Shown one piece after another: positions 25,845-34,828 of a DNA stretch of 64,000 nt. Below the pieces are notes generated by a model that made no database searches, was not told where the DNA came from, and saw only the letters and a list, made by a program, of their open reading frames with translations. Each line of letters opens with the position of its first letter. The stretch's first letter is position 1. The stretch is from Saprospiraceae bacterium (GTDB taxonomy: Bacteria > Bacteroidota > Bacteroidia > Chitinophagales > Saprospiraceae). A program made the translations under genes and the position numbers. The stretch lies in contig JADKCC010000042.1 of assembly GCA_016714785.1 (NCBI GenBank), positions 5,563 through 69,562 of the forward strand, in the 5' to 3' direction.

Positions 25845-28270
25845 TTTACAGGATTTATAGTGATGGATTGCGTTTGATTTTTACGAATATCCTCAAGTTT
25901 GGCATGAATATTAAGGGTGAAATATTCTCCTTTCGTCCATGCTTCAACCATATTTTTATAATATTTACTAGCAGGATTACCAGACTGACCACCTGGATAG
26001 ACTGCATACGCTTTCACTTGATCTTCTAAGCTTACTATCATCCGCCAACTAGGACCAAAAGAGTATCCCGTGGCATTGATCGCATCAGGACAACCATTGG
26101 CTGAAATGTCCATGGCAGAGAATGCTGGTATGCGGGTCAAATGGTAAATATGCAGAGGTTTGTATTCGCCCCAAGTATTTCCTTTGTCTTCTTTCTTACG
26201 TTCTTCTATCGATTTGGCAGCCTCTTTGATTGCTTTTAAGACGACAGATTTAGCATTTTCTATGTCAGGTGTATCCTTGATATCAAAAAACTTATTGTTA
26301 GGATCAGATTCGATTAGCTCTAATAATCGCCATGCTTCAGGATAATTTATATCCATGCTTTTTTTCAATGCAGCTAATTCGTCCCATGTATTTTCTTGCA
26401 ACTTTTTATAGAATAAATCAAAGAATGTAGGCGCTTCATCTTTTGCATTATATTGAAAATTCCATTTAGTTAATTTTGCAAAAAAATCATTTTCAGATGG
26501 AGACAAATCAATTGTATTAATATTTTTTGCTATCATAGAAATATAGTCTGATGCTTTATAAGAGAAAGCATCCTGTTGCATCTCCTGCATCATTTTTGGT
26601 GTGATTTGAGCCATTTCAGTCAGTTTATTATTGACACTTCTGTTTCGGTATCTTTCAAATTTTCCAGTGAAGTAATAAGGATATGATTTATCTGCGCTCA
26701 CTTGATTTGCAGAGGAGATAAACCCTCTTGCTGGATTGATGATCTGTGGATTTTGATATCTTGGAATCCAAGCATTCCAGTTATTTTTAGTTTGATCACC
26801 ATGTTCTACAAAGCGACCATCTTGATTGTATTTGGCGGGAAAGCGACCATTTACTCTTAAGGCTATATCACCATCATTGGCAGCAAAGCCAAAATTTTGT
26901 GCAGGAGAAATATACCTTCCTGTAGCTTTTAGATAATCATCATAATTTTTACATTTCATAGCATCTACAAATGCATTGTACTCGTCCATATCTGGTTCAT
27001 CATGACATAACCATCGCATAGCAAGATCATGATTTCCATCGTTTGATTTCTTGTATATTGGTCCCCAATAAGTATATTTTACCGTATCTATGATAGTTTT
27101 ACTTCCTTTTATTTTTATCTCTTCTATTCTGTAAGTGACTTCGGTTTCTTTGCCGTCAAGCATATATTTTGTACGATCTTTATTGGTCCATTTGATATGA
27201 AAAAGGTCTTCTACATCTTGCCCTACATTAGTTTCTCCCCATGCTATATGTTCATTAAATCCAATCATGATACCAGGGAAACCAGGAAATGATACGCCAT
27301 ACGCATTGAACTCTGGTGTATGAATATGAACTTCAAACCATATAGAAGGTAACCCTAAACTAAGATGCGGATCATTGCAAAAAATAGGTTTGCCTGATGC
27401 AGATTTACTGCCACTAACAGCCCACGAATTACTACCTATTCCTTTATTTCTATTTTCGTAATAATCATTTAAAATAGCACCCTTGTAAAATGCGGAGGTA
27501 TCTTGTGGTTTGCCCATTAAAGTATCAAAAGAATAAGGTTTTTCAAGTGGGATTACTGGATTTTCGATCGATTGTTTTTCAGGATAAAGCTTTGCAAAAT
27601 CTTCTTTACCGAGGTGATATAAAAGATTGGTATTTTCTATATCGTCATTCCTACCTGCTAGTGTAAGAGACATTTGTTTGAAAATCAAGGCAGATTTTAA
27701 AGGTGTCCAAGTAGTAGGCTCAAAATCAAAAAGTTTGAACTCCAAAGGAAAATCTTCTTTTTTGAGACTATTGATGTAGGCATTGATTCCGTCCACATAT
27801 CTAAATGTACTATTGTAATCATTGGTTTTTTCCCAACCTTTTGTGGCGTTTTCGGCAGCGTATTTCATACCACGCCGACGTTTTTCGAGGTCTATTTCAA
27901 CTGTTTTATTTCCTATAATAGAGGACAAGTCTCCAGAAGCTGCCATTGCTAAAAATTCCATTTGAAAAAGCCTATTTTGTGCTTCTACATATCCTTGTGC
28001 AAATAGAGCATCTTCTATATTTTGCGCATAAATATGAGGTACTCTTCGTTCATCATAGATAATTTCTACCTTGTCCTTTAGGCCATATATATCCAAATTT
28101 ATATTTGATTTTTCGTCCTTGGTATCAGAAGTCCACGCACCACCAAAAGGATTTAGAAATTTTCCTAAAGGTGGCAATGGATCTTTCATCAACTGTAGAT
28201 TACCATTAAGAAATAAATACAGGAGTATTGTGATCAACAAGGTACAACCAAATAAGACTTTTTGGAACAT
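25841..28270 (-). CDS. Penicillin acylase family protein (Ntn hydrolase)
   Basis: The 809-aa protein is an N-terminal-nucleophile hydrolase of the penicillin/cephalosporin/acyl-homoserine-lactone acylase family. Its N-terminus has a membrane or signal segment (about residues 6-22), so it acts in the periplasm or beyond. The A-chain motif H-I-Y-A-Q-N-I-E-D-A-L-F-A-Q-G-Y appears near residue 79. The self-cleavage site G-S-N-S-W-A-V-S-G-S-K (new N-terminal serine near residue 281) is intact, with N-D-P-H-L downstream and F-P-G-F-P-G as expected. Natural substrates could be acyl amides such as lactones. It heads the unit with the small membrane protein and coaE. Confidence 0.92.
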   Translation of the reverse strand: MFQKVLFGCTLLITILLYLFLNGNLQLMKDPLPPLGKFLNPFGGAWTSDTKDEKSNINLDIYGLKDKVEIIYDERRVPHIYAQNIEDALFAQGYVEAQNRLFQMEFLAMAASGDLSSIIGNKTVEIDLEKRRRGMKYAAENATKGWEKTNDYNSTFRYVDGINAYINSLKKEDFPLEFKLFDFEPTTWTPLKSALIFKQMSLTLAGRNDDIENTNLLYHLGKEDFAKLYPEKQSIENPVIPLEKPYSFDTLMGKPQDTSAFYKGAILNDYYENRNKGIGSNSWAVSGSKSASGKPIFCNDPHLSLGLPSIWFEVHIHTPEFNAYGVSFPGFPGIMIGFNEHIAWGETNVGQDVEDLFHIKWTNKDRTKYMLDGKETEVTYRIEEIKIKGSKTIIDTVKYTYWGPIYKKSNDGNHDLAMRWLCHDEPDMDEYNAFVDAMKCKNYDDYLKATGRYISPAQNFGFAANDGDIALRVNGRFPAKYNQDGRFVEHGDQTKNNWNAWIPRYQNPQIINPARGFISSANQVSADKSYPYYFTGKFERYRNRSVNNKLTEMAQITPKMMQEMQQDAFSYKASDYISMIAKNINTIDLSPSENDFFAKLTKWNFQYNAKDEAPTFFDLFYKKLQENTWDELAALKKSMDINYPEAWRLLELIESDPNNKFFDIKDTPDIENAKSVVLKAIKEAAKSIEERKKEDKGNTWGEYKPLHIYHLTRIPAFSAMDISANGCPDAINATGYSFGPSWRMIVSLEDQVKAYAVYPGGQSGNPASKYYKNMVEAWTKGEYFTLNIHAKLEDIRKNQTQSITINPVK

Positions 28271-28341
28271 AATGGCTTATAAATTTGGGGCTAATGATAG
28301 TACTTTTTTCTGAGATCATAGCAAAAAATATTCTTTTAAGT

Positions 28342-31326
28342 ATGGAAATTGATACAAATGATGGAAAAATTCTTATTTTTAATACCTTTGCGCCCCAATT
28401 TTTTAATAATTTGATGGATACACCTTTTGAAAAATATGTTGTCGTTTACAGCTTATATAAGGCGGAAGGGTTAGAAATCTACCTACCCTTAGCCTATATA
28501 TGTAGTGTTGATAAATATGAAAGACCCGACTATATCCAAGCAGCAGCTTTGGCTGAAAATACCACAAGTTACGGTATAGATTATGACAATTCTGTGCACA
28601 AAGAGTTGATCACTTTATGCCATGAATTAAGTCTGCCTGAGTTGGAAAAGTCATTCAATAAAAATAAGAAAAAACCTGAAAAATTAACTTCCTTGTTTGC
28701 AGATCCAAAAATTCAAAAGACGATACAAGGGCTCATCGATCGACGTATGAATAAATTTATGGAATTGATAAAAAAAAATCAATGCTATTTATGCCATCAA
28801 CTCGTTCGGAAGGTCAATGCTTATGATCTCTTATGCGGCTTTTTTCCTGACATTGTGCGACCACACTTGCTCTTTACCAAAACACAAACTGGTATTCGTT
28901 ATGAACTCAAACTTAAAGTAGGAGAAGCCCTAATTAAACCAGTTCAACATGATATAGCGCTGATTACCAATATGCCTGGTATCATTATCCTAGACAAAAT
29001 TGTGATGTGGCTTAGTGATATAAATACAGCAAAACTCAAACCATTTTTAAAAGCTGAATCAGTCTTTATTCCCGACAAATTAGTTAAAAATTATTTTACT
29101 CAATTCGTGCTTGATGTCATGGGCAAAGTAGATGTCGAATCAGATGGTTTTGATATTCATAAACTAAATTCCATTACAGGACAACACTTGACTTATATTT
29201 ATGATTTTTTAGAAGATAAGTGGCTCTTAGATATCCGTTTTGAATATGAAGATTTTCACTTTTCAGGAAGCGAAAAGGGTAAAAGAAAAACCAAAATCAG
29301 CTTTGATAAGAACGATAATATTTATGTTTATGAATGTACACGAGACTTAATTGGTGAGGACAACCTAATACAAGTTTTACTGAATTTAGGTTTTAAGAAA
29401 ATGTACAATAATCGGTTTTATTATAATGATACTAAGTTTTCTGTCTTAGAAAAAACCTCTGCTGAAATTGACGTTTTGAAAACTGTGTTTCAAATTCAAC
29501 CGCCTGAGTGCGAAGGTAAACAATTGACTTTTAGTACTTTTTCTGTTTTGACAAATTTTGTATTAATCAATGATTGGTTTGACCTAAAAGGCATGATTAA
29601 GATTGGTGATGAAGAATATCCGATATCAAGACTATTTAGAAACATCAAAAATGATGATCCTTATTACAAACTAAGTGATGGTTCCTACATTCTGATTCCC
29701 AATGAAATAATGACAAAATATGAAGCCATTGTGCGTTTTGCATTAGAAGGTGAATACAAATGGAAACTCTCCAAAACACATTTTACACTCTTAGAAGGTT
29801 TGAATAGTCGTATTGATAAATCCAAGCTAAAAACTACAGAAGAAGAAGTCGTATATGTATCACCTATTGAACTAAAGGCGCAGCTGCGTCCCTATCAAAT
29901 CCAAGGTGTCAAATGGCTCATCAATCACCAGCAAAACAAAATGGGTGGCTGTCTAGCTGATGATATGGGACTTGGGAAAACTTTGCAGACCATCGCCGCA
30001 TTATTGTACGCTAAAGAAAATAAAACTGTTTCAGAACAACAAAACGCACCTGTACAACTCGATTTATTCGGAGAGATACAAACCACTGGTCGAAAATCAT
30101 TGAACGCATTGATCATTTTGCCCGCTTCTTTGATATTTAATTGGTATAATGAAATTAAAAAATATGCGCCATCACTACAGGTAATCCAATATACTGGACC
30201 TCAAAGAAAAAAAGTCGAAAAAACACTAATGACTTTTGATGTCATTCTGACCACTTATCAGACTGTTGTGATTGATTTTGATATACTGAAACCTTTACTT
30301 TTTCACTATATTGTACTGGATGAAAGTCAACAAATACGAAATAAAAACTCGAAAGTATTTAACGCTGTGCACCAACTCAATGGCGAACATAGGCTTTCTT
30401 TGAGTGGTACGCCTATTGAAAATTCATTGTCAGATCTTTGGTCTCAAATGGAATTTATAAATCCTTCAGTGCTCGGTAGTTATGCTTTTTTTAAAGAGCA
30501 TTTCCAAGAGCCTATCGAGAAGTTTAGAAATGAAAAGGCTATCACTGAATTGAAAAAATTGGTTGATCCCTTTATTTTAAGACGTACCAAAAGTCAAGTA
30601 GCCAAAGACTTGCCTGACCTTATAGAACAGATGCACTTTGCAGAGATGACAGAAGAGCAAGCTATATACTATGAAAAGGAAAAATCTGCTGTAAGAAATC
30701 ATTTAGCTGGCCTTGATCGGCAGAGTGGTCAATATAGATTTCATGTACTTTCGAGCCTGATGAAGCTCCGACAGATTGCCAATCATCCGCTCATAACTAA
30801 AGCTGATTATCAAGGAGAATCTGGTAAATTTGAAGACATAAAAAATCAAATACGAACGATTGTATGTGGCGGGCACAAAGTCTTAATATTTTCATCTTTT
30901 CTATCACATTTGGATTTATTTGCAGAGTGGCTTCAGCTTGAATCTACACCTTACCTCTTGCTTACAGGTTCGATGACAAGTACTGAAAGAGAAAATGCTG
31001 TAATGAATTTTCAAAATGACCCAAGCTATCAAGTCTTCCTATTGTCTATCAAGGCTGGTGGCACAGGATTGAATCTTACCGCTGCAGACTATGTATTTAT
31101 CCTAGATCCTTGGTGGAATCCATTCGTGGAGATGCAAGCGGTGGCAAGAGCGCACAGAATAGGCAGAAAAAACAATGTCATCGTAACCCGATTTATCACC
31201 AAAGATACGATAGAAGAAAAAATCATGCGTCTTCAAGACAAAAAACGTACTCTTTCAGATGATATTATTGATATCAATGAATTGCCTGAGTTGTCTGCTA
31301 CTGAGTTAGAAGAATTGTTACAATGA
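28342..31326 (+). CDS. SNF2-family DNA helicase/translocase
   Basis: The product is a SNF2/RapA-type ATPase with an N-terminal half (about 500 aa) of the type often seen in bacterial SNF2 proteins. ATPase motifs: the Walker A region G-G-C-L-A-D-D-M-G-L-G-K-T-L-Q near residue 535, motif II V-L-D-E-S-Q-Q (D-E-S-Q in place of the commoner D-E-A-Q), S-G-T-P-I-E-N near residue 690, then the helicase C-domain with S-I-K-A-G-G-T-G-L-N-L and the A-R-A-H-R-I-G-R motif. I prefer the ATG at 28342 over an upstream start because the extra N-terminal residues look unstructured; about 994 aa result. It is divergent from the acylase gene. It may remodel RNA polymerase or DNA-bound proteins. Confidence 0.9.
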   Translation: MEIDTNDGKILIFNTFAPQFFNNLMDTPFEKYVVVYSLYKAEGLEIYLPLAYICSVDKYERPDYIQAAALAENTTSYGIDYDNSVHKELITLCHELSLPELEKSFNKNKKKPEKLTSLFADPKIQKTIQGLIDRRMNKFMELIKKNQCYLCHQLVRKVNAYDLLCGFFPDIVRPHLLFTKTQTGIRYELKLKVGEALIKPVQHDIALITNMPGIIILDKIVMWLSDINTAKLKPFLKAESVFIPDKLVKNYFTQFVLDVMGKVDVESDGFDIHKLNSITGQHLTYIYDFLEDKWLLDIRFEYEDFHFSGSEKGKRKTKISFDKNDNIYVYECTRDLIGEDNLIQVLLNLGFKKMYNNRFYYNDTKFSVLEKTSAEIDVLKTVFQIQPPECEGKQLTFSTFSVLTNFVLINDWFDLKGMIKIGDEEYPISRLFRNIKNDDPYYKLSDGSYILIPNEIMTKYEAIVRFALEGEYKWKLSKTHFTLLEGLNSRIDKSKLKTTEEEVVYVSPIELKAQLRPYQIQGVKWLINHQQNKMGGCLADDMGLGKTLQTIAALLYAKENKTVSEQQNAPVQLDLFGEIQTTGRKSLNALIILPASLIFNWYNEIKKYAPSLQVIQYTGPQRKKVEKTLMTFDVILTTYQTVVIDFDILKPLLFHYIVLDESQQIRNKNSKVFNAVHQLNGEHRLSLSGTPIENSLSDLWSQMEFINPSVLGSYAFFKEHFQEPIEKFRNEKAITELKKLVDPFILRRTKSQVAKDLPDLIEQMHFAEMTEEQAIYYEKEKSAVRNHLAGLDRQSGQYRFHVLSSLMKLRQIANHPLITKADYQGESGKFEDIKNQIRTIVCGGHKVLIFSSFLSHLDLFAEWLQLESTPYLLLTGSMTSTERENAVMNFQNDPSYQVFLLSIKAGGTGLNLTAADYVFILDPWWNPFVEMQAVARAHRIGRKNNVIVTRFITKDTIEEKIMRLQDKKRTLSDDIIDINELPELSATELEELLQ

Positions 31327-31374
31327 TGACAAATTCGTCGCCATATAATATCTGATTTTAAACGAAAATGAATA

Positions 31375-34300
31375 CTAAAGCATCATTGAGTTTACTATTC
31401 CTTCCAAAATACTGCGCGCTTCCTTTAGAGTACGTACATTTTCTTTGGTCATGATCAAGTAATTATTCGATTGCTTCATGCTCAAACCTTTGAAATGACC
31501 ATCTGTAGCTACGTATTGTAGAATATTTTGGAAAATTTGTGTCTCAAAATAAATAGATTGTGCATTGGTGATGAAATAACAGTTCATCTTTCGATTTTTA
31601 AGAATTACTCGTTCAAATCCAAGCTTTTTTGCAATCATTCTGATTCGCAATCCATCAAATAATTCATTGATTTGCGTAGGTACAGGTCCGAACCTATCCT
31701 TCAGCATGGCATTGAACTTTGAGATATCTGATTCCGTCTCTAACTTGTCTAGTTCAGTATAAAGTATCAGTCTTTCTTGTATGTTGGATACATAGCTATC
31801 AGGGATCAACATCTCTATATCTGTATCTATATCTACATCCCTAACGAACACATGTTTTTTAGCATTTTCTTCTTGGAAGAGCTCTTTATAATCCGTCTCT
31901 TTGAGTTCTACAACTGCTTCTTCCAGTATTTTTTGGTAAGTTTCATATCCAATATCCGCGATGAATCCGCTCTGTTCGGCACCTAATAAATTACCTGCAC
32001 CACGTATATCCATATCTTTCATGGCGATCTGAAATCCTGAACCAAGATCTGAAAACTCTTCAAGTGTTTTAATCCTTTTTTTGGCTTCTGGTGTCAAAAC
32101 TGACAACGGCGGTGCGAATAGATAACAAAAAGCTCGTTTATTGGATCTACCTACACGACCTCGTAATTGATGCAAATCACTCATACCGAAATGGTGTGCG
32201 TTGTTGATGATCATCGTATTGGCATTTGGTATATCTAGACCAGTCTCAATGATATTGGTACAAACAAGTACGTCATGTTTGCCATCAATAAAAGCCAATA
32301 AAGTATTCTCTAGATCGTGCGCTTCCATTTGTCCATGTGCAACTGCCACATCAACATCAGGGCAAAGATTTTTAATCAAGTCGGCAACTTCATGGAGACT
32401 TTTTACCCGATTGTGCACAAAAAACACTTGACCTCCACGTTGGATTTCGTAGTAAATAGATTCTTTGATTAAATCATCGTTAAACACTCTTCTCTCTGTG
32501 TAGATTGGCTGCCTATTTGGCGGCGGTGTACGGATGATAGACAAGTCTCGCGCAGCCATCAGTGAAAATTGTAGCGTTCTGGGTATAGGAGTGGCAGTAA
32601 GGGTGAGTGTATCCACATTGACTTGCATACTACGTAGTTTTTCTTTGGCTGCTACGCCAAATTTCTGCTCTTCGTCTATGATTAGTAACCCAAGATTCTT
32701 AAATTTTAAACCTTTGTTGAGCAAGGCATGTGTACCGATCAATATCTCCACTTTACCTTCTTCCGCACCTTTGAAAACTTCATTTTTTTCTTTGGTACTT
32801 CTGAATCGGTTGATGTATTCTACTGTTGCACCAAATTCCTTAAGACGTTCAGAAAATGTTTTATAATGCTGTAATGCGAGAATGGTGGTAGGTACCAAGA
32901 TTGCTACTTGTTTGCCGGCGACTACTGCTTTAAAAGCTGCACGGATGGCGACTTCTGTTTTACCAAATCCGACATCACCACAGATCAGTCTATCCATCGG
33001 ATAGTCCTTTTCCATGTCGTTTTTAACATCCTGAGTAGCTGTAAGTTGGTCAGGAGTATCTTCATAGATAAAGGACGCTTCGAGTTCAGTTTGCAGATAT
33101 CCATCAGGTGGGAATGCAAATCCTTTTGATGCTTTCCTTTTTGCATAAAGTTTGATCAATTCTTTAGCGATGTCTTTGACTTTGGCTTTTGTTTTGCGTT
33201 TGAGGGCTTTCCACGCATCACCACCTATTTTATTGAGTTTGGGTTCAGTTCCATCTTTACCTACATATCTGGATATTTTGTGCAACGAATTGATCCCTAC
33301 GTATAATATATCATTGTTTTGATAGATTAATCTGACGGTTTCTTGTTTATGGCCATTGATTTCTATTGTTTCTAAACCTGAATATTTACCTATACCATGA
33401 TCGATGTGTGTAACAAAATCTCCAGGCTGTAGTTCTTTAAGCATTTTGAGACTTATGGCCATATCTTCTGTAAAGCCTTGCCTGATTTTATATCTGTGGA
33501 ATCGCTCGAAAATCTGATGATCAGTATAACAAGCCACCTTATTTTGATGGTCGATAAAACCGCTATGGACCGACTTGTGCAATGGATGGAATTGTACTTT
33601 TACACCCATATCTTCAAAGATGTTGTAAAAACGCTCTATCTGTTTTGGATTGTCGGTAAATATGAAGTTGATATATTCTTTACTAGTATTTTCCTTTAGA
33701 TTCTCTATGAGCAGATTGAAATTTTTATTGAATACAGGTTGTGCTGAAGCATTAAATGAGACGATTTTGTCAGTGAAGAAGTACTGAGATTTTGCCAAAG
33801 TAATCGTATGATAATCAGTAATTTCTTCTACAATTTTGGTTGGGTAAATAAAGGCTCTTTCGTTAAATATTTCTCTTAATTCTTCTTCTGATTTGACTGC
33901 GACGCTGTCTGCATAAGCTTCTACTTTTTCAAAACATATTTGCAATTTATCCACCAACAAATCGGGTTCTTTGATCCATATACAAGTATTATCGGCAAAT
34001 ACTTTAAAAATGGAGATTTTCTGATCTTGCCTAAATTTATTATTGATGTTAGGAATGATGGAAACTAATGAAATGTCTTGTACTGAAAGCTGCGTGGTAG
34101 GATTAAATGTCCTGATACTTTCGACTTCTATATCAAACATCTCCACTCTGTATGGCCATTCATTACCATAACTAAAAATATCTATAATACCACCACGTAT
34201 AGAAAATTGGCCTGGCTGATAAACAAATTCTACTCTATCAAATCCATACATAACCAAAAGTTCGATCATGGTATTGATATCAAGTGTTGCATTTTTTGCG

Positions 34301-34743
34301 ATGCTGATTTTGTCCTTGTCTAGTAGGGTAGGATCGACGGCTTTTTCGAAAATGGCTTCTGGATACGATATTAATATTTGATTTTTTCCTTTTGCAGTAT
34401 GAATTTTATTGATGGTTTCTGTTCGTATAAGAACGTTGTTTTTGTCCAATTCATCATATTGCAGAGGCCTTTTGAAGGAATCAGGAAAAAAATGGATATT
34501 TTTACCTTCCATGATGGATTGTAAAGTATTCTGAACATAAGCGGCTTCTTCTTTGTCAGCAGCAATGTATATATGCGATCTTTTTTGTTGATAAAATGCT
34601 CCCGCCAAGGCAAAACAATCCAACGCTCCCACCAATCCCTGTAGTTGTATTTGGTTGGGAGATTCCCCTGATGTCAGGTCATTGATCTCTTTGATGTGCC
34701 GATCATTTTCATATCTATCGATCAGCTCTTTAATATTACTCAC
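31375..34743 (-). CDS. mfd: Transcription-repair coupling factor
   Basis: Mfd releases RNA polymerase stalled at DNA damage and recruits UvrA. The 1122-aa protein has the UvrB-like N-terminal modules (about residues 1-330), the RNA-polymerase-interacting CarD-like domain starting near P-G-D-F-V-T-H-I-D-H-G-I-G-K-Y (about 445-460), and the RecG-like translocase: G-D-V-G-F-G-K-T-E-V-A near residue 590, the motif II D-E-E-Q-K-F-G near 690, T-A-T-P-I-P-R-T-L, and later R-G-R-V-G-R near 865. The C-terminal TRCF domain follows. Length and order are normal. It converges with the SNF2 gene, with 48 bases between stops and no obvious terminator. Confidence 0.96.
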   Translation of the reverse strand: MSNIKELIDRYENDRHIKEINDLTSGESPNQIQLQGLVGALDCFALAGAFYQQKRSHIYIAADKEEAAYVQNTLQSIMEGKNIHFFPDSFKRPLQYDELDKNNVLIRTETINKIHTAKGKNQILISYPEAIFEKAVDPTLLDKDKISIAKNATLDINTMIELLVMYGFDRVEFVYQPGQFSIRGGIIDIFSYGNEWPYRVEMFDIEVESIRTFNPTTQLSVQDISLVSIIPNINNKFRQDQKISIFKVFADNTCIWIKEPDLLVDKLQICFEKVEAYADSVAVKSEEELREIFNERAFIYPTKIVEEITDYHTITLAKSQYFFTDKIVSFNASAQPVFNKNFNLLIENLKENTSKEYINFIFTDNPKQIERFYNIFEDMGVKVQFHPLHKSVHSGFIDHQNKVACYTDHQIFERFHRYKIRQGFTEDMAISLKMLKELQPGDFVTHIDHGIGKYSGLETIEINGHKQETVRLIYQNNDILYVGINSLHKISRYVGKDGTEPKLNKIGGDAWKALKRKTKAKVKDIAKELIKLYAKRKASKGFAFPPDGYLQTELEASFIYEDTPDQLTATQDVKNDMEKDYPMDRLICGDVGFGKTEVAIRAAFKAVVAGKQVAILVPTTILALQHYKTFSERLKEFGATVEYINRFRSTKEKNEVFKGAEEGKVEILIGTHALLNKGLKFKNLGLLIIDEEQKFGVAAKEKLRSMQVNVDTLTLTATPIPRTLQFSLMAARDLSIIRTPPPNRQPIYTERRVFNDDLIKESIYYEIQRGGQVFFVHNRVKSLHEVADLIKNLCPDVDVAVAHGQMEAHDLENTLLAFIDGKHDVLVCTNIIETGLDIPNANTMIINNAHHFGMSDLHQLRGRVGRSNKRAFCYLFAPPLSVLTPEAKKRIKTLEEFSDLGSGFQIAMKDMDIRGAGNLLGAEQSGFIADIGYETYQKILEEAVVELKETDYKELFQEENAKKHVFVRDVDIDTDIEMLIPDSYVSNIQERLILYTELDKLETESDISKFNAMLKDRFGPVPTQINELFDGLRIRMIAKKLGFERVILKNRKMNCYFITNAQSIYFETQIFQNILQYVATDGHFKGLSMKQSNNYLIMTKENVRTLKEARSILEGIVNSMML

Positions 34744-34828
34744 GATGCAAAGGTAGGATTATATTTGGAATTTTTGAGTCAAGTGTCATACAATCTTATC
34801 CTTAAGTTCAACTGTTATGTCTTAGTAT